From: Phycisphaerae bacterium
GTDB taxonomy: Bacteria > Planctomycetota > Phycisphaerae > Phycisphaerales > UBA1924
Assembly (NCBI GenBank): GCA_016793805.1
Contig: JAEUIZ010000028.1
Coordinates: 172,700-236,699, forward strand
Direction of reading: 5' to 3'
Length of the DNA stretch: 64,000 nucleotides
Positions within the stretch are counted from its first letter, which is position 1. Every line of letters starts with the position of its first letter. The notes below the pieces were generated by a model. The model saw only the letters and a list, made by a program, of their open reading frames with translations, was not told the origin of the DNA and ran no database searches. Both the position numbers and the translations under genes were made by a program. This document shows, in pieces, positions 34,766 to 46,083 of this stretch.

Positions 34766-35893
34766 TCAGCCGACGCTGGGGAAGCGGAGCGACTCGGGCG
34801 AATGGACCCACTCGTAGGCGTCGATGACGGCGGCGACGTGGGCGCTGGCCTTGCGGTGGTGCTTGATCCAGTGGTGGGCGGAGCGACCCAACGCGCGGGC
34901 CGATTCGGGATCGTCGAGGAGCCCGGCGACAGCGGGTGGCCAGGCGGCGGACGAGTCGGCAACGCGGGCGGTGCGTCCGTCGGCGATGACGCTCGAGAGA
35001 GGATCGGGCGAGGCGACCACGGCGACGCCCGCGGCCATGGCCTCGAGCATGATCGAGCGCGGCCGGTCGCTCTGAGGGAAGAGCATGAGATCGACCATGA
35101 GGGCGAGGTCGGCGCGGCCCTGCGCGTCGGGCACGAGCGTGAGGCGTTCATGGAGCCCGAGATCGCGGACGCGGTCCCAGAGCCCGGCGCGCAGGACGGC
35201 GTCGGCCTCGGCGAAGGCCGCGAGGTCGGGCCACTTCGCCGCGGCCCGGGCGATCGCGTCGAGCGCGGCCGCGAGCGCCGCGCGATCGCTGGCTGAGGCG
35301 GCGGCACGGCCGGCGCTGGGCTCGCCTCCGCCCAGGAGCATGAGTGAGGGCGCCCGCGCGGGGTCAAGGATGGAGCGGGGAGCCGCGGGCGCGTGGACGC
35401 CCCAGGGCGTGGTGCGCACCGCGACCTCCGGCGCCATGGCGCGGACTCGCTCCTCGAGCAGCAGATCGGCGGCGAGGGCGGCGCCCCGCAGGCCGTGCGA
35501 GCGGTGGAAGTCGGCGACACCGGACGCGTCCTCGGCGGAGGCGACTTCGACGATGAGCGCGGCAGTGAGATCGTGGGCGGTCTCGGCGGCGAGTTCCCAT
35601 GCGCCCCGGCCGAAGGCGTGCACGATCCCCGGCTGCGGCTCGCCCTCGGCGGACCCCAGGCTCTCGATCTGCCGCGCGAGTTGCTGGGCCCTCCACCCGC
35701 GGCTGATCTGGAGCCCCCGGCTCTCGTAGAGGACGAACTCCGCGCCGACCTCGGCATGGCGTCCCTCGCCGACCGCGCGAGGGAGCGCGTGGATGACGCG
35801 GAGGCCCTCGTCGGCCATGCCCACGCCCAGGCGCGCCAGCAGCGATCGCTCGCGCACCGCGAAGGCCTCGTCGGCGATGAGGACGACTCGCAT
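34766..35893 (-). CDS. Glycosyltransferase (GT4-like)
   Basis: 375 residues. The C-terminal half matches the GT-B glycosyltransferase group 1 domain: RPRSIMLEAMAAGVAVVASPDPLSS (about 293-317) with E301 as the usual Glu, followed by VADSSAAWPPAVAGLLDDPESARALGRSAHHWIK. The N-terminal half has MRVVLIADEAFAVRERSLL and a Gly-rich stretch, as expected for the acceptor-binding half. It lies 3 nt after the OppD-like gene stop, so it may be the last gene of that operon. Sugar and acceptor are unknown. Confidence 0.8.
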   Translation of the reverse strand: MRVVLIADEAFAVRERSLLARLGVGMADEGLRVIHALPRAVGEGRHAEVGAEFVLYESRGLQISRGWRAQQLARQIESLGSAEGEPQPGIVHAFGRGAWELAAETAHDLTAALIVEVASAEDASGVADFHRSHGLRGAALAADLLLEERVRAMAPEVAVRTTPWGVHAPAAPRSILDPARAPSLMLLGGGEPSAGRAAASASDRAALAAALDAIARAAAKWPDLAAFAEADAVLRAGLWDRVRDLGLHERLTLVPDAQGRADLALMVDLMLFPQSDRPRSIMLEAMAAGVAVVASPDPLSSVIADGRTARVADSSAAWPPAVAGLLDDPESARALGRSAHHWIKHHRKASAHVAAVIDAYEWVHSPESLRFPSVG

Positions 35894-35895
35894 GG

Positions 35896-37056
35896 CTACC
35901 CCGCTCGCTGGGCCAGGTGGGGCAGGCATGGCGCGCCGCCCGCGGCCCGCGCTGCCGCCGACTCGGTGCGCCACACGCCCACGAAGTGCGCCGGCTCGAC
36001 CTCGACGAGGCAGGACTGGCCTCCCGCGACGCCGAGGGGCGGGTCGTGCCAGGGCCACCAGGGGCGCAGGCCCGTCCCGAGCCCGGTGAACTGCGACTCG
36101 TCGTCGACGACCTCGCGGATGGTGACGAGGCGATCGCGCCGCGCGCCCATGCGCGGGATGCTGGTGAGCAGCCCTCGCGTGTAGGGGTGGAGGGGGCGGT
36201 CGAAGAGGTCGAGCACGGGGGCGTACTCGACGACGCGGCCTGCGTACATGACGCAGACCACGTCGGCGTTCTCGGCGACGACGCCGAGGGCGTGGGTGAT
36301 GAGCATGACGGCCATGCCGCGCTCGCGCTGGAGGCGGCGGAGGAGTTCGAGGATCTGGGCCTGGATGGTCACGTCGAGGGCGGTGGTGGGCTCGTCGGCG
36401 AGGAGCAGCCGCGGGCGACAGGCCAGGGCCATGGCGATCATGACGCGCTGGCGCATGCCCCCGGAGAACTGGTGCGGGTAGGCGCGCATGCGACGGGCGG
36501 GGTCGGGGATGCCCACGTCGGCCATCGCCTGGCGCGCGATCTCGGCGGCCTCGGACGGGCCCACGGGCTGGTGGAGAAGCACGGCCTCGACGATCTGGTC
36601 GCCCACGGTGTAGACCGGGTTGAGGCTGGTCATGGGCTCCTGGAAGATCATGGCGATCTCGTTGCCACGGATGGCGCGGATATCGCGTTCGGGGAGGCCG
36701 AGGAGATCGACCTCTCGCTCGCCGCGCTCCGCGTCTGCGCGGATGGGCGTGCCCGAGGCGCCGAGGCGGGCGGTGCGGAAGTAGATGTGGCCCGAGTCGA
36801 AGCGGCCCGGGGGCCGGGGGATGAGTTGCAGGGCGCTCATGGCGGTGACGGACTTGCCGCACCCCGACTCGCCGACGACGGCGAGGGTCTGGCCCGGGAA
36901 GACGGACATGGCGGCGCCATCGACGGCGCGGATGCGCGGGCCGGCGCCGTTGTCGAAGGAGACGCCCAGGCCCTCGACGCGCAGGAGCGGGGTGGGTGGC
37001 GCGGGGGCGGGAACGGCGGCGCGGAGGGGTGCGGCGGTAGGTGTCGTGCTGGTCAT
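35896..37056 (-). CDS. Peptide/oligopeptide ABC transporter ATP-binding protein (OppD-like)
   Basis: 386 residues with a Pro/Ala-rich N-terminal tail (1-22). Walker A GESGCGKS is at 62-69, [17 protein letters not shown] the family's Q-loop form, [15 protein letters not shown] the signature, [12 protein letters not shown]alker B. The C-terminal extension ([13 protein letters not shown], then a poorly conserved tail) is typical of OppD/DppD. Its ATG overlaps the stop of the permease gene by four bases. The usual OppF partner is absent downstream, where the glycosyltransferase sits instead. Confidence 0.9.
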   Translation of the reverse strand: MTSTTPTAAPLRAAVPAPAPPTPLLRVEGLGVSFDNGAGPRIRAVDGAAMSVFPGQTLAVVGESGCGKSVTAMSALQLIPRPPGRFDSGHIYFRTARLGASGTPIRADAERGEREVDLLGLPERDIRAIRGNEIAMIFQEPMTSLNPVYTVGDQIVEAVLLHQPVGPSEAAEIARQAMADVGIPDPARRMRAYPHQFSGGMRQRVMIAMALACRPRLLLADEPTTALDVTIQAQILELLRRLQRERGMAVMLITHALGVVAENADVVCVMYAGRVVEYAPVLDLFDRPLHPYTRGLLTSIPRMGARRDRLVTIREVVDDESQFTGLGTGLRPWWPWHDPPLGVAGGQSCLVEVEPAHFVGVWRTESAAARAAGGAPCLPHLAQRAG

Positions 37057-38489
37057 ACCCGCGCCTTCTTGAGTTTGGGGTCGATGGCGTCGCGGAGCGC
37101 CTCGCCCACGAGGTTGTACGCGAGCACGGTGAGGAAGATCGCCAGGCCCGGGAAGACGGCGAGCCACCAGACGAACGTGCCGGTCGCACCCTTGCCGCTC
37201 GAGAGCAGTTTGCCCCAACTCGGCTGTCCGACGGGCCCGAGACCGAGGTAGGAGAGCACGGCCTCGGCGAGGATGGCGGCGGCGACGGCGAACGAAGCGT
37301 CCACGAGCACGGGCGTGACGCCGTTGGGCAGCATGTGCCGGAAGAGGATCGAGCGGAGCGGGAGCCCCAGCGCGCGGGCCGACTGCACGAAGTCCTGGTT
37401 GCGGAGTTTGAAGAACTCGGCGCGGGTGAAGCGCGCGGCGCCGGTCCACGTCACGCACCCGATGATCGCCATCATGACGTAGGTGCTGCGGAGTTCGGGC
37501 GGGAGCACGCCCGCGGCGACAATGAGGAGAAAGAGGACTGGGATGGCCATGAAGACCTCGATGATGCGCTGGAGCGTGAGATCGACGACCCCGCCGAAGT
37601 AGCCCGCGAGCGCGCCGACGGTGACACCGATGGTCACGGCCAGGCCCGTCGAGACCAGGCCGATGGAGATCGAGAGGCGCGAGGCGTGGAGCATCTGGCT
37701 GAGCACGTCCTGGCCGTAGGGATCGGTGCCCAGAAGGTGCGTCCGCCCGCCGACGGAGCGGGCGCCCGGGGGCGTGACGTACATCGAGGTGTCGGTCTGG
37801 TCGGGCGAGAAGGGGATGAGCGTGTAGGTCGCGCGGACCGAGCCGGCGGCCTCGCGCTCGGCGTAGTCGTAGCGGGTCAGCGGGGACTTCCATCGGCCCG
37901 CGCCGATCGCCGCGACGACGACCGCGAGCACGGCGAGGGCGACGAGCCCGCGTCCGCGGACGCGCCCGAGCCACGCCAGGCCCGCGGCAAGGACGAGCGA
38001 GGCGACGCCCGCGGTGGCCCAGGGGAACCACGGCGCGAGGTCGAGGCGGCGGGCCCAATCGGGGGCGTCGCGCTGGCCCGTGTAGGCCGAGGCGACCGCG
38101 CAGACGACGACGACGAGGGCGGCATGGGCGCCGGCGGCGAGGAGCCACCCGAGCCTCGGCCCGCGCCTCCCGGGTAGGAGCATCCAGGCCGGGCCGACGG
38201 TGCCTAGGGCAAGGAGCAGCAGATCGACCGCGGAGAGGTGCTCCCAGAGCGGCGAGGAGGCGCGAGCGCTGCCGTCGGCAAGGGTCTCGCGCATCCAGAG
38301 GGGGTGCCCGTTGGCGAGGATCGGGGACCAGATGGCCAGGAGCGCGACGAGGGCGATCCAGGAGATGCCGAGGACCGCGGCGGGTCGGCGGAGGACGGTG
38401 CGCCAGGCGTCCTCCCAGAAACCGCGCGCGGGGGCGACGCCGATGCCGCGGGCGAGTTCGACGCCGGAGACGGAGGGCACGGCGGTCAT
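37053..38489 (-). CDS. Peptide ABC transporter permease (OppC-like, long N-terminal region)
   Basis: 478 residues. The last 250 carry the BPD_transp_1 domain: [47 protein letters not shown] (the EAA loop), [13 protein letters not shown] and [11 protein letters not shown] at the end. The first 230 residues add about four hydrophobic segments and a soluble loop not seen in standard OppC (about 300 residues), so the protein is roughly 1.5 times normal length. It belongs to the importer operon with the OppB-like gene 12 nt upstream of its start. Confidence 0.87.
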   Translation of the reverse strand: MTAVPSVSGVELARGIGVAPARGFWEDAWRTVLRRPAAVLGISWIALVALLAIWSPILANGHPLWMRETLADGSARASSPLWEHLSAVDLLLLALGTVGPAWMLLPGRRGPRLGWLLAAGAHAALVVVVCAVASAYTGQRDAPDWARRLDLAPWFPWATAGVASLVLAAGLAWLGRVRGRGLVALAVLAVVVAAIGAGRWKSPLTRYDYAEREAAGSVRATYTLIPFSPDQTDTSMYVTPPGARSVGGRTHLLGTDPYGQDVLSQMLHASRLSISIGLVSTGLAVTIGVTVGALAGYFGGVVDLTLQRIIEVFMAIPVLFLLIVAAGVLPPELRSTYVMMAIIGCVTWTGAARFTRAEFFKLRNQDFVQSARALGLPLRSILFRHMLPNGVTPVLVDASFAVAAAILAEAVLSYLGLGPVGQPSWGKLLSSGKGATGTFVWWLAVFPGLAIFLTVLAYNLVGEALRDAIDPKLKKARV

Positions 38490-38501
38490 GGGCGAGGGCT
38501 C

Positions 38502-40016
38502 CTAGGCATACGAGACCCTCGGGTCGGCCAGCGCGTAGAGCACGTCGGCCAGGAGCAGGGCGAGGAGATTGACCGCGGCGACCATGAGCGTGTTGGCGAG
38601 GATGAGTTCGCGGTCGCGGAGGTTGATCGCGTCGAGGATGAGGCTGCCCATCCCGGGGATCGAGAAGACGCTCTCGATGACAACCGAGCCGGCGAGCGTG
38701 GCGGGGAAGACCGTGACGAACATGGTGATGAGCGGGAGGAGGCTGTTGCGGAAGACGTGGTGGATCACGATGTCGCGGCCCGCGACGCCCTTGGCCTTGG
38801 CCGTGCGCACGTAGTCGGCGTTGAAGTTGTCGAGCATCGCGGCGCGGGTCTGCTTGGCGAGGACCGCGAACCCGCCGTAGACGAGGCAGGACACGGGGAG
38901 CGCCAGGTGCCAGAGCGTGTCGAGGAGGTATCCGGGCTGCCAGCGGCCGTTGTGGGTCGAGGGCAGGAATGTGGCGGCCTGCGCTGCGGGGTCGTGCAGC
39001 CCGGTGACGGGGAAGAGCCCCAGGTACTGGTCGTTGGCGAGGAACCCGATGGCGAGCACCCCGGCCCAGACGGTTGGGATCGACCAGAGCGCGACGAAGA
39101 GGGCGCCCGACGCGGCGTCGAACCAGGACCCGCGCCGCGTGGCGGCGAGCATCCCCGATGGGATCGCAATGAGATAGATGATCGGGAACGCCAGGAGGTT
39201 GAGCAGCAGCGTGACGGGGAGCGCGCGACCGATGAGATCGAGCACGGGGCGGCCCCGGCTGAAGGACACGCCGAGGTCCGGCCAGGCGAGACGGACGCCA
39301 GGGAGGATGGCCACCCCGGACTTGGGATAGGGGCCGGCGTCGAAGGCGGCGCGGAGGCGGGCGCGGGCGTCGCTAGCGGCGGCGTAGGCGGCGAGCGCGG
39401 CGTTGGCGGCCCGCTCGGCGGCAGGCCACGCGGGCGAGGATCGGTCCGGCGTCTGCGATGCCAGGCGCGACGCGCGGATCTTGCCCTTGGGCGAGACCGC
39501 GTCGGGCCGCCCGATCGAGCGCGCGTACTCGGCGAGGGCCTGCTGGAGCACGGCGTTGGCGGCGATCGAGGCGGCACGCACGGTGGCATAGTCGGCGGCG
39601 GCTCGGCGATAGGCGGAGGCGCGATCGGCGGGGGCGACGCCTTCGGCGCGGACCGCGGCCGCGGGCGAAGGGAGTTTCGGTGCGAACCACGCCCACATTG
39701 GGGGGGGCTTGGTCTCGCGCGGAGGGCGGATCGTCTCGCCGTCGGGCGCGACGAGATCCGACGGGCCGATCTTGATGGGGCTGATGCGTCCGAGCCAGCG
39801 GGCATACTGGACGACGGCGGGGTCGTCGAGCCCGTAGCGGTCCTCGAGGTACGCCTCCTGCTGGGCGCGCTTGGAGGCTTCCATCTGCCCGCCGGCGAAG
39901 CGGAGCCCGGCCCCGATCCCGCCCGGGCTGAGGGCCACGAGCATGAAGACGAGGAAGGTAATCCCGACCAGGGTCGGGAGCATGAGGAGCAGTCGACGGG
40001 CGAGGTAAGAGGCCAC
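38502..40016 (-). CDS. Peptide ABC transporter permease (OppB-like) with a large insertion
   Basis: 504 residues from a GTG start (SD-like sequence not clear); ordinary OppB is about 310. The N-terminus has [21 protein letters not shown], the standard OppB TM1. Between residues about 35 and 235 is an inserted hydrophilic, Ala/Arg-rich stretch. From about 240 the family resumes ([66 protein letters not shown], then the last spans). The insertion would face outside if the topology is conserved. The GTG at 40016 lies 14 nt after the stop of the binding-protein gene. Confidence 0.86.
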   Translation of the reverse strand: MASYLARRLLLMLPTLVGITFLVFMLVALSPGGIGAGLRFAGGQMEASKRAQQEAYLEDRYGLDDPAVVQYARWLGRISPIKIGPSDLVAPDGETIRPPRETKPPPMWAWFAPKLPSPAAAVRAEGVAPADRASAYRRAAADYATVRAASIAANAVLQQALAEYARSIGRPDAVSPKGKIRASRLASQTPDRSSPAWPAAERAANAALAAYAAASDARARLRAAFDAGPYPKSGVAILPGVRLAWPDLGVSFSRGRPVLDLIGRALPVTLLLNLLAFPIIYLIAIPSGMLAATRRGSWFDAASGALFVALWSIPTVWAGVLAIGFLANDQYLGLFPVTGLHDPAAQAATFLPSTHNGRWQPGYLLDTLWHLALPVSCLVYGGFAVLAKQTRAAMLDNFNADYVRTAKAKGVAGRDIVIHHVFRNSLLPLITMFVTVFPATLAGSVVIESVFSIPGMGSLILDAINLRDRELILANTLMVAAVNLLALLLADVLYALADPRVSYA

Positions 40017-40029
40017 GCGGGGCTCCGAA

Positions 40030-41985
40030 CTAGCCGGGCGGCGCGGGAACTGCCCCCACGCGGCAGAACTCGGGGACCTCGAGCCCCTTGGGATAGGCCT
40101 GGACGTTCCCGATCCCGCGCTTGACGAACCGGAGCCAGGGCTGGATGCGGACGAAGGTGTACGGCTGCTCCTGGTGGATGAGGCGGTGGAGTTCGTGCCA
40201 GATCGCCATGCGCTTGGCGGCGTCGGTCTCGCGCCGGCCCGCGTCGATGAGCCGGTCGGCCTCGGGGTTCGCCCACTGCACGAAGTTGTCGCCCTGGTCC
40301 TTGATCGACTTGGAGTGGTAGATCTGCGACGGGTCGGACTCCGGGGCGTTCGCCTGCCACGAGAGCACGATCGAGTCGAAGTTCCGAGATTGCAGGAGGT
40401 CGGCGTAGATCGACCAGTCCACCGCGTTGAGGGTGCAGCGGATGCCCACCAGCGCCGCCTGGCCCTGGACATAGCGGGCGATGCGCTCGGCGACCTCGCC
40501 CCCCGTGGCGTAGGTGAACTCGAAGGTGAACGGGTCGCCGCGTTCGTTCTCGATGACCTTGTCCCCGTTTCGGTCGGTCCACCCCGCCTCGGCCAGCAGT
40601 GCCCGGGCGCGGTCGAGGTCATAGGGCCAGGGCTTGATCGTCGGATCGGCGGCGGGCGAGACGGGGTTCGCGGGCTGGGTCGCGACCACGCCCGTGCCCT
40701 CCCAGACCTCGCGGACCATCCGCTCGCGGTCGAGGGCGTGGGTCATCGCGAGACGGACGCGGCGATCGGCGAAGGGCGTGAGTTTCCCGTTGCGCGGGCC
40801 GCACTGCCAGGCGATGAACGAGTACCCCGAGCGCATGTTGATCCAGTTGAAGGACTGGTTGGCCTGGTCCCACCCGGGCTCCTTGCTGACGCGGACGAAC
40901 TGGGGCGCGAGGGGCGTGGTCATGTCGGCCTCGCCGTTGCGATAGGCGGTGAGGCGGGACAACTCGTCGCGGATGACCTTGAAGCGCAGCCGCTCGAGCG
41001 TGGGCCGATGCGCGCCCCAGTAGCGCTCGTTGCGGACCAGGACGACGTCCTCGGGCGGGGCCCACTGGCGCTCCGGGTCCAGCGAGGCGACGCGGAACGG
41101 CCCCGAGCCCATGAGCAGGCCCGTGGCCTTGTTGATCTGCGCGGGAGTGAGCGCCCCGTAGAAGTGCTTGGGCAGGACGTAGTTGTTCATCGCGGCATCG
41201 CGGTTGGAGTAGTTGGACTCCTTGAAGGTGAACTCGGCGACGAGGTCGCCCAGGACCGAGACGTTCGCGATCATGTCGGTGGTCGCACGGACGCGGGCCG
41301 CGTCGATCTGCGGGTTGTTGATGAAGTCCATGAAGGTGAAGCGGACGTCCTCGGCGGTGACGGGCTGCCCGTCGCTGAAGCGGGCCCGAGGGTTGATCTT
41401 GACGCGAAGCCACAGGCCCGCGGGGTCCATCTGCCACGCCTCGGCGAGCACCCCGCGGAACTTGGACAGGTCGGCGGGGTCGTAGTCGCCCAGCGGCTCG
41501 CAGACGCGATCGGAGACCCGTCGCCCGTAGACGTCCTGGCTCAGGAAGGGGAGGATCTTGGGCGGCTGGCCCTCCATCGACTCGCAGAACTCCCCGCCCT
41601 CGACAAAGCCGGGCTGCTTCCGCGGATCGTTCACCCAGCCCCAGGGCTCTCCCCAGATCACCGGCACGCCGGGCCTGGCCCACGACTCGTCGCGCCCCCC
41701 CAGCCCCGACGACGCGGCGCTCCCTGTGGAGCCGGCGGACCCGGCCACGCGAACGCCCGAGGCCAGGGCCGACTCGATCCGGCCCAGGCGTTCCCCGATG
41801 CCCGCGGCGTCGGAGCCGGCCTGCAACCGGCCCAGCGACGACTCGATCTCGCTCAGGCGCTGCGACATCCGCTGGACCTCGGTCCACTGGCGGTCCTTCT
41901 GGAACATCGCGAGCCAGAGGCTGAGCACCACGCCCAGAAGCACCACGAGCACCAGCGCGTCCTTGAGCCCGAAGCGGTTGTGCAT
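40030..41985 (-). CDS. Membrane-anchored peptide ABC transporter substrate-binding protein
   Basis: 651 residues. An N-terminal span (about 11-29) with no signal cleavage evident is followed by a short coiled-coil (36-75, QRMSQRLSEIESSLGRLQ) and a Gly/Ser linker; from about 105 it is a SBP_bac_5 domain (GYLAEAWQMDPAGLWLRVKINPRARFSDGQPVTAEDVRFT, TTPLAPQFVRVS, ADRRVRLAMTHALDRERMV, VGIRCTLNAVDWSIYADLL). Such proteins bring peptides, or sometimes nickel or other substrates, to the permeases. Membrane anchoring plus a coiled-coil instead of a free or lipid-anchored form is unusual. An AGGA-type site precedes the ATG. Confidence 0.87.
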   Translation of the reverse strand: MHNRFGLKDALVLVVLLGVVLSLWLAMFQKDRQWTEVQRMSQRLSEIESSLGRLQAGSDAAGIGERLGRIESALASGVRVAGSAGSTGSAASSGLGGRDESWARPGVPVIWGEPWGWVNDPRKQPGFVEGGEFCESMEGQPPKILPFLSQDVYGRRVSDRVCEPLGDYDPADLSKFRGVLAEAWQMDPAGLWLRVKINPRARFSDGQPVTAEDVRFTFMDFINNPQIDAARVRATTDMIANVSVLGDLVAEFTFKESNYSNRDAAMNNYVLPKHFYGALTPAQINKATGLLMGSGPFRVASLDPERQWAPPEDVVLVRNERYWGAHRPTLERLRFKVIRDELSRLTAYRNGEADMTTPLAPQFVRVSKEPGWDQANQSFNWINMRSGYSFIAWQCGPRNGKLTPFADRRVRLAMTHALDRERMVREVWEGTGVVATQPANPVSPAADPTIKPWPYDLDRARALLAEAGWTDRNGDKVIENERGDPFTFEFTYATGGEVAERIARYVQGQAALVGIRCTLNAVDWSIYADLLQSRNFDSIVLSWQANAPESDPSQIYHSKSIKDQGDNFVQWANPEADRLIDAGRRETDAAKRMAIWHELHRLIHQEQPYTFVRIQPWLRFVKRGIGNVQAYPKGLEVPEFCRVGAVPAPPG

Positions 41986-41999
41986 CACGCCGTCCTTTC

Positions 42000-43133
42000 C
42001 TACCGAGCCGACCGCCGCGACCTCGGGTCCAGACGCACCCGCAGGCCCTCCCCCACGACGTTGAGCGACACCAGCGTAGCCGCCAGCACCGCGCACGGGA
42101 ACGCCAGCAGCCACCACGACGACCGGACGGTGTTGAGTTCGCCCAGCCCGTCGGCGGCGAGGTTGCCCAGGCTGGGCATGGGCGGGCGCACCCCGATCCC
42201 CAGGAAACTCAGGAACGACTCTTGCAGGATCGCCTGCGGGACCGCCAGCGTCGCGTACACCACGACCGGGCCTACAAGGTTCGGGAGGATGTGTCGACGG
42301 AGGATCCCCCACCACCCCGCGCCCGCGGCCCTGGCGGCCTCGACGAAGGCCATGGTCTTGAGCGACAGCACCTGCCCGCGCACCACGCGGGCGACGGTCA
42401 GCCAACTCACGCCCGCGATCGCGCCCAGGAGCACCGCCAGGTCCACCATCGTGCGCACGCCCTCGGACATCATTCTCGGCGGGAACCTCAGCAAGCCCTC
42501 GGCCTCGAGTCGCGACTTGAGGCCCGGGTCTTGCGCCATCGCCGCGCGACCGACGGCCCGGCCCGCACCGGCGCCGGCCTCGCGCTCCACCCATGCCGTG
42601 CGCTCCCCGTGCCGCGAGACGTGCTCGTCAACCACGGCGTCGCTCGCGACCGCCAGGAGGACCACGAGCAGGACGTACGGCAGGCCGTAGAGCACGTCCA
42701 CGATTCGCATCATCGCGCCGTCGAGGGCACCCCCCGCGAGCCCGGCGATGGCGCCGTAGAGGGTTCCGATGCAGACGCTGATCGCAGCGGCCGCGAGCCC
42801 GATGGCCAGGGAGATTCCCCCGCCGGCAAGGAGTCGGACGGCGAGGCTCCGGCCCAAAGCGTCGGTGCCAAGGGCGTTCCACCAGGACCTCGCACGCGGC
42901 GGGAGTCGCTCGGAGGCGGCGGGCGTCGCGTCGGGTGTGGCGAGGGGACCGGACGCGGGCCACCAGGCGGGCGGGAGGCGGGCGAGATCGCTGAAGGACT
43001 CCTTGTGACGGGGCGTGCCTGCGGTGCTTGGGCCGAGGGTCCAGGGAAGCGTGCCGATGCAGACAAGGAGGACGAGGGCGATGAGGCCCATCGCCGCCCG
43101 CGCCCCCCGACCTAGCCGTCGCCCGGTGTCCAC
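42000..43133 (-). CDS. Peptide ABC transporter permease (second OppC-like)
   Basis: 377 residues starting at GTG with GGAGGG 7 nt upstream. The C-terminal BPD_transp_1 domain (GTDALGRSLAVRLLAGGGISL, then AAIAGVSWLTVARVVRGQVLSLKTMAFVEAARAAGAG, SFLGIGVRPPMPSLGN) is complete. A hydrophilic insert (about 165-235, DEHVSRHGERTAWVEREAG...) splits the membrane part. It is the first gene of the Opp operon and ends 14 nt before the binding-protein start. Having two OppC-like permeases with one OppB-like suggests either a heteromeric channel or a displaced duplicate. Confidence 0.86.
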   Translation of the reverse strand: MDTGRRLGRGARAAMGLIALVLLVCIGTLPWTLGPSTAGTPRHKESFSDLARLPPAWWPASGPLATPDATPAASERLPPRARSWWNALGTDALGRSLAVRLLAGGGISLAIGLAAAAISVCIGTLYGAIAGLAGGALDGAMMRIVDVLYGLPYVLLVVLLAVASDAVVDEHVSRHGERTAWVEREAGAGAGRAVGRAAMAQDPGLKSRLEAEGLLRFPPRMMSEGVRTMVDLAVLLGAIAGVSWLTVARVVRGQVLSLKTMAFVEAARAAGAGWWGILRRHILPNLVGPVVVYATLAVPQAILQESFLSFLGIGVRPPMPSLGNLAADGLGELNTVRSSWWLLAFPCAVLAATLVSLNVVGEGLRVRLDPRSRRSAR

Positions 43134-43193
43134 AGTTCAGCCCTCCGCGCTGGGTGCTCGCGCCGCCGAGCGTCCGTGCTGCCGAGCAGGAGG

Positions 43194-44362
43194 TTAGTAG
43201 TCTTTGCGCACGAACCACGCGGCGGCAAGGAGGACCATCGCGGCCTCGAAGGCGAGCGAGGTGCCGATGACCCACCCGATGGAACGCCCGCGGAGGATGC
43301 GGTTGACCTCGCGCTGGACGAATCGCGGGGAGACGCGGAGGTCGGGCTCGGTGTCGCGGTCGAAGCCGGGCGGGGGCTCGGGCGCGCGGGCGATGAGGCG
43401 GTCCTGGTCCTCCTTGGTCAGCAGCGCGCGCTGGAGGAGGCCCGAGGTCTCGGCGGTCTTGGGCATCACGGTCTTGACGCCGAACAGGATCGAGTGGGCG
43501 ATGCGGAGTTTGCGAAGGGTGGACTCGACGGACTGGAGCCGCGTCTGTCGGGTGGCGATCGTGCGCTCCATGCCGGCGATCTGGTCGTTCAGCCTGGCGA
43601 GGTCGGCGGCACGCTCGGGCGAGGCGGCGGCCTCGTCGCGCGCGGCCTTGGCCTCGGTCAGTCTGGCCTCGCGCGTCTCGAGGTCGGCCTTGCGCTGCAC
43701 CACCGCCTGCTCGTTCTCGACGCGGAGTTGCAGCAGCACGCCCGTCTCGGTCGTGTGGACAAGGAAGATCATCAGCCAGCACAGGACGGTGAGCAGGAGG
43801 GCGGCGATCCCCGAGCGCGTCAGCAGCCCGATCAGGGCGCAGAGGGCGTAGAGATAACTGAACACGAGCACCACGAGCGGGACGGCCAGGAACAGCCTCC
43901 AGGACCACTCGCCCCCGCGCACGCCCAGCACGAGGAAGGCGCCGAGGCTGAACACGGTGACCTGGAGCGCGACAAAGAGCAGGCCCGTGGCGTACTTGGT
44001 GAGGAAGAGGCGGAGCCGCCCGATGGGCTTGGAGAGGGCCATCTCGATCGACCCGTTGGAGACGAACTCGGGGATGATCCCGCTGGTGGAGACGAGGGCC
44101 AGGACCATCGCGGCCCAGGTAAGCCAGACGTTGATGCCCAGGGCGATGAACATGAGTTTGTAGAACATGGGCCGGGGCATGACGGCCGTGGAGAGGAAGG
44201 GCAGGTCGATGTGCCACCAAAGCACCACGAGCCCCTCGGCGTCGTTGGCCACGCAGGCCATGGACCCGACGATGAGGCCCGAGAGCCCCAGGACGATCCA
44301 GAAGAGCCGGCGGGCGTTGAGTTCGCGGTAGGCGTCGAGGAAGAGGGCGAGGGTCTGGGTGA

Positions 44363-44366
<4 letters not shown>
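43194..44366 (-). CDS. ABC transporter permease (ABC-2 type) with a coiled-coil insertion
   Basis: 390 residues: about five N-terminal spans (15-200; LNARRLFWIVLGLSGLIVGSM, SGIIPEFVSNGSIEMALSKPIGRLRLFLTKY as in ABC-2 exporters), a hydrophilic, coiled-coil-rich region at about 215-280 (KADLETREARLTEAKAARDEAAASPERAADLARLND) and a final span at about 365-385. Its gene overlaps the ATPase stop by four bases, so the pair forms one exporter. The coiled-coil inside a membrane protein is unusual. Substrate unknown. Confidence 0.85.
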
Positions 44367-45331
<965 letters not shown>

Positions 45332-45386
45332 GTTCGGTGTTTCGGGCAATGCGTCTCCCAGTTCCGCGGCAAGGGGGGAGGGGGGG

Positions 45387-46046
45387 CTATCGCTTGCGCG
45401 CGACGATGTGGTACACGTGCCAATGCTTGGCGACCCCGAAGGCGTCGGCGTCGTCCTTCTCTTCAACCTTGAACATCTCGACTTCGAAGGGCGCGAGCAG
45501 CGCCCGGGCCTGCGGCTCGGCGTGGTGCGAGCGGTCGGGGATGGCGGCCCAGGTGTCGCGGTCGCCGAAGAGTTGGCCCGCGAATCGACCTCCGGGCTCG
45601 ATCGAGTCCACGATCCGCTCCCAGACCGTGTCGAAGTGTCGCGGCTCGCAGAAGGGGAGCGAGAAACTGCAGTTCACGAGCCGCACCGGCCCGCGCTTGG
45701 CCCAGCGCATCTGGTCGAAGGTCGCCACCTCTGCACGGAGGCGAGGCCGCCACTCGGGGAGGACGCGGGGCACGAGGTGCGCCAGGCCCTCGGCGCTTCC
45801 GTCGAGGGCGTGGACGCGCCACCCGCGGCGGAGGAGTTCGAGGGAGTCGCGGCCCTCGCCGCACGCGAGGTCCACCGCGTCGGCCGGGGGTTTGCCCTCG
45901 CGCTCGAAGGCGTCGAGGGCGGCGAGCAGCGTCTCGCGCGGGCCCTTGCCGAGCACGGCCCTGAAGTAGCCCGGCCAATCGCGGACGGCGGCGAAGTCTT
46001 GCGCCCTCTTGGACGGTTCCGCACCGGGTTGGCTGCTCTGGCTCAT
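45387..46046 (-). CDS. Class I SAM-dependent methyltransferase
   Basis: 219 residues. The SAM-binding motif AVDLACGEGRDSLELLRRGW (57-76) is clear, followed by ALDGSAEGLA. The layout (short N-terminal helix, then motif I at about 57) and the HF..VWERIVDSIEPGGRFAGQLFG stretch with a GDRDTWA follow the small thiopurine/tellurite-type methyltransferases. The substrate cannot be told. The gene is divergent from the UbiD-family gene, sharing a 37-bp intergenic region. Confidence 0.85.
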   Translation of the reverse strand: MSQSSQPGAEPSKRAQDFAAVRDWPGYFRAVLGKGPRETLLAALDAFEREGKPPADAVDLACGEGRDSLELLRRGWRVHALDGSAEGLAHLVPRVLPEWRPRLRAEVATFDQMRWAKRGPVRLVNCSFSLPFCEPRHFDTVWERIVDSIEPGGRFAGQLFGDRDTWAAIPDRSHHAEPQARALLAPFEVEMFKVEEKDDADAFGVAKHWHVYHIVARKR

Positions 46047-46083
46047 GCTCGCGTCACGCCTTGACCGCTAACCTATCCCACCA

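Noticed and set aside
34766..37189. An 807-residue fusion ending in the glycosyltransferase
   Set aside because: The N-terminal part is a shadow of the OppD gene; the real start at 35893 gives a normal-length enzyme.
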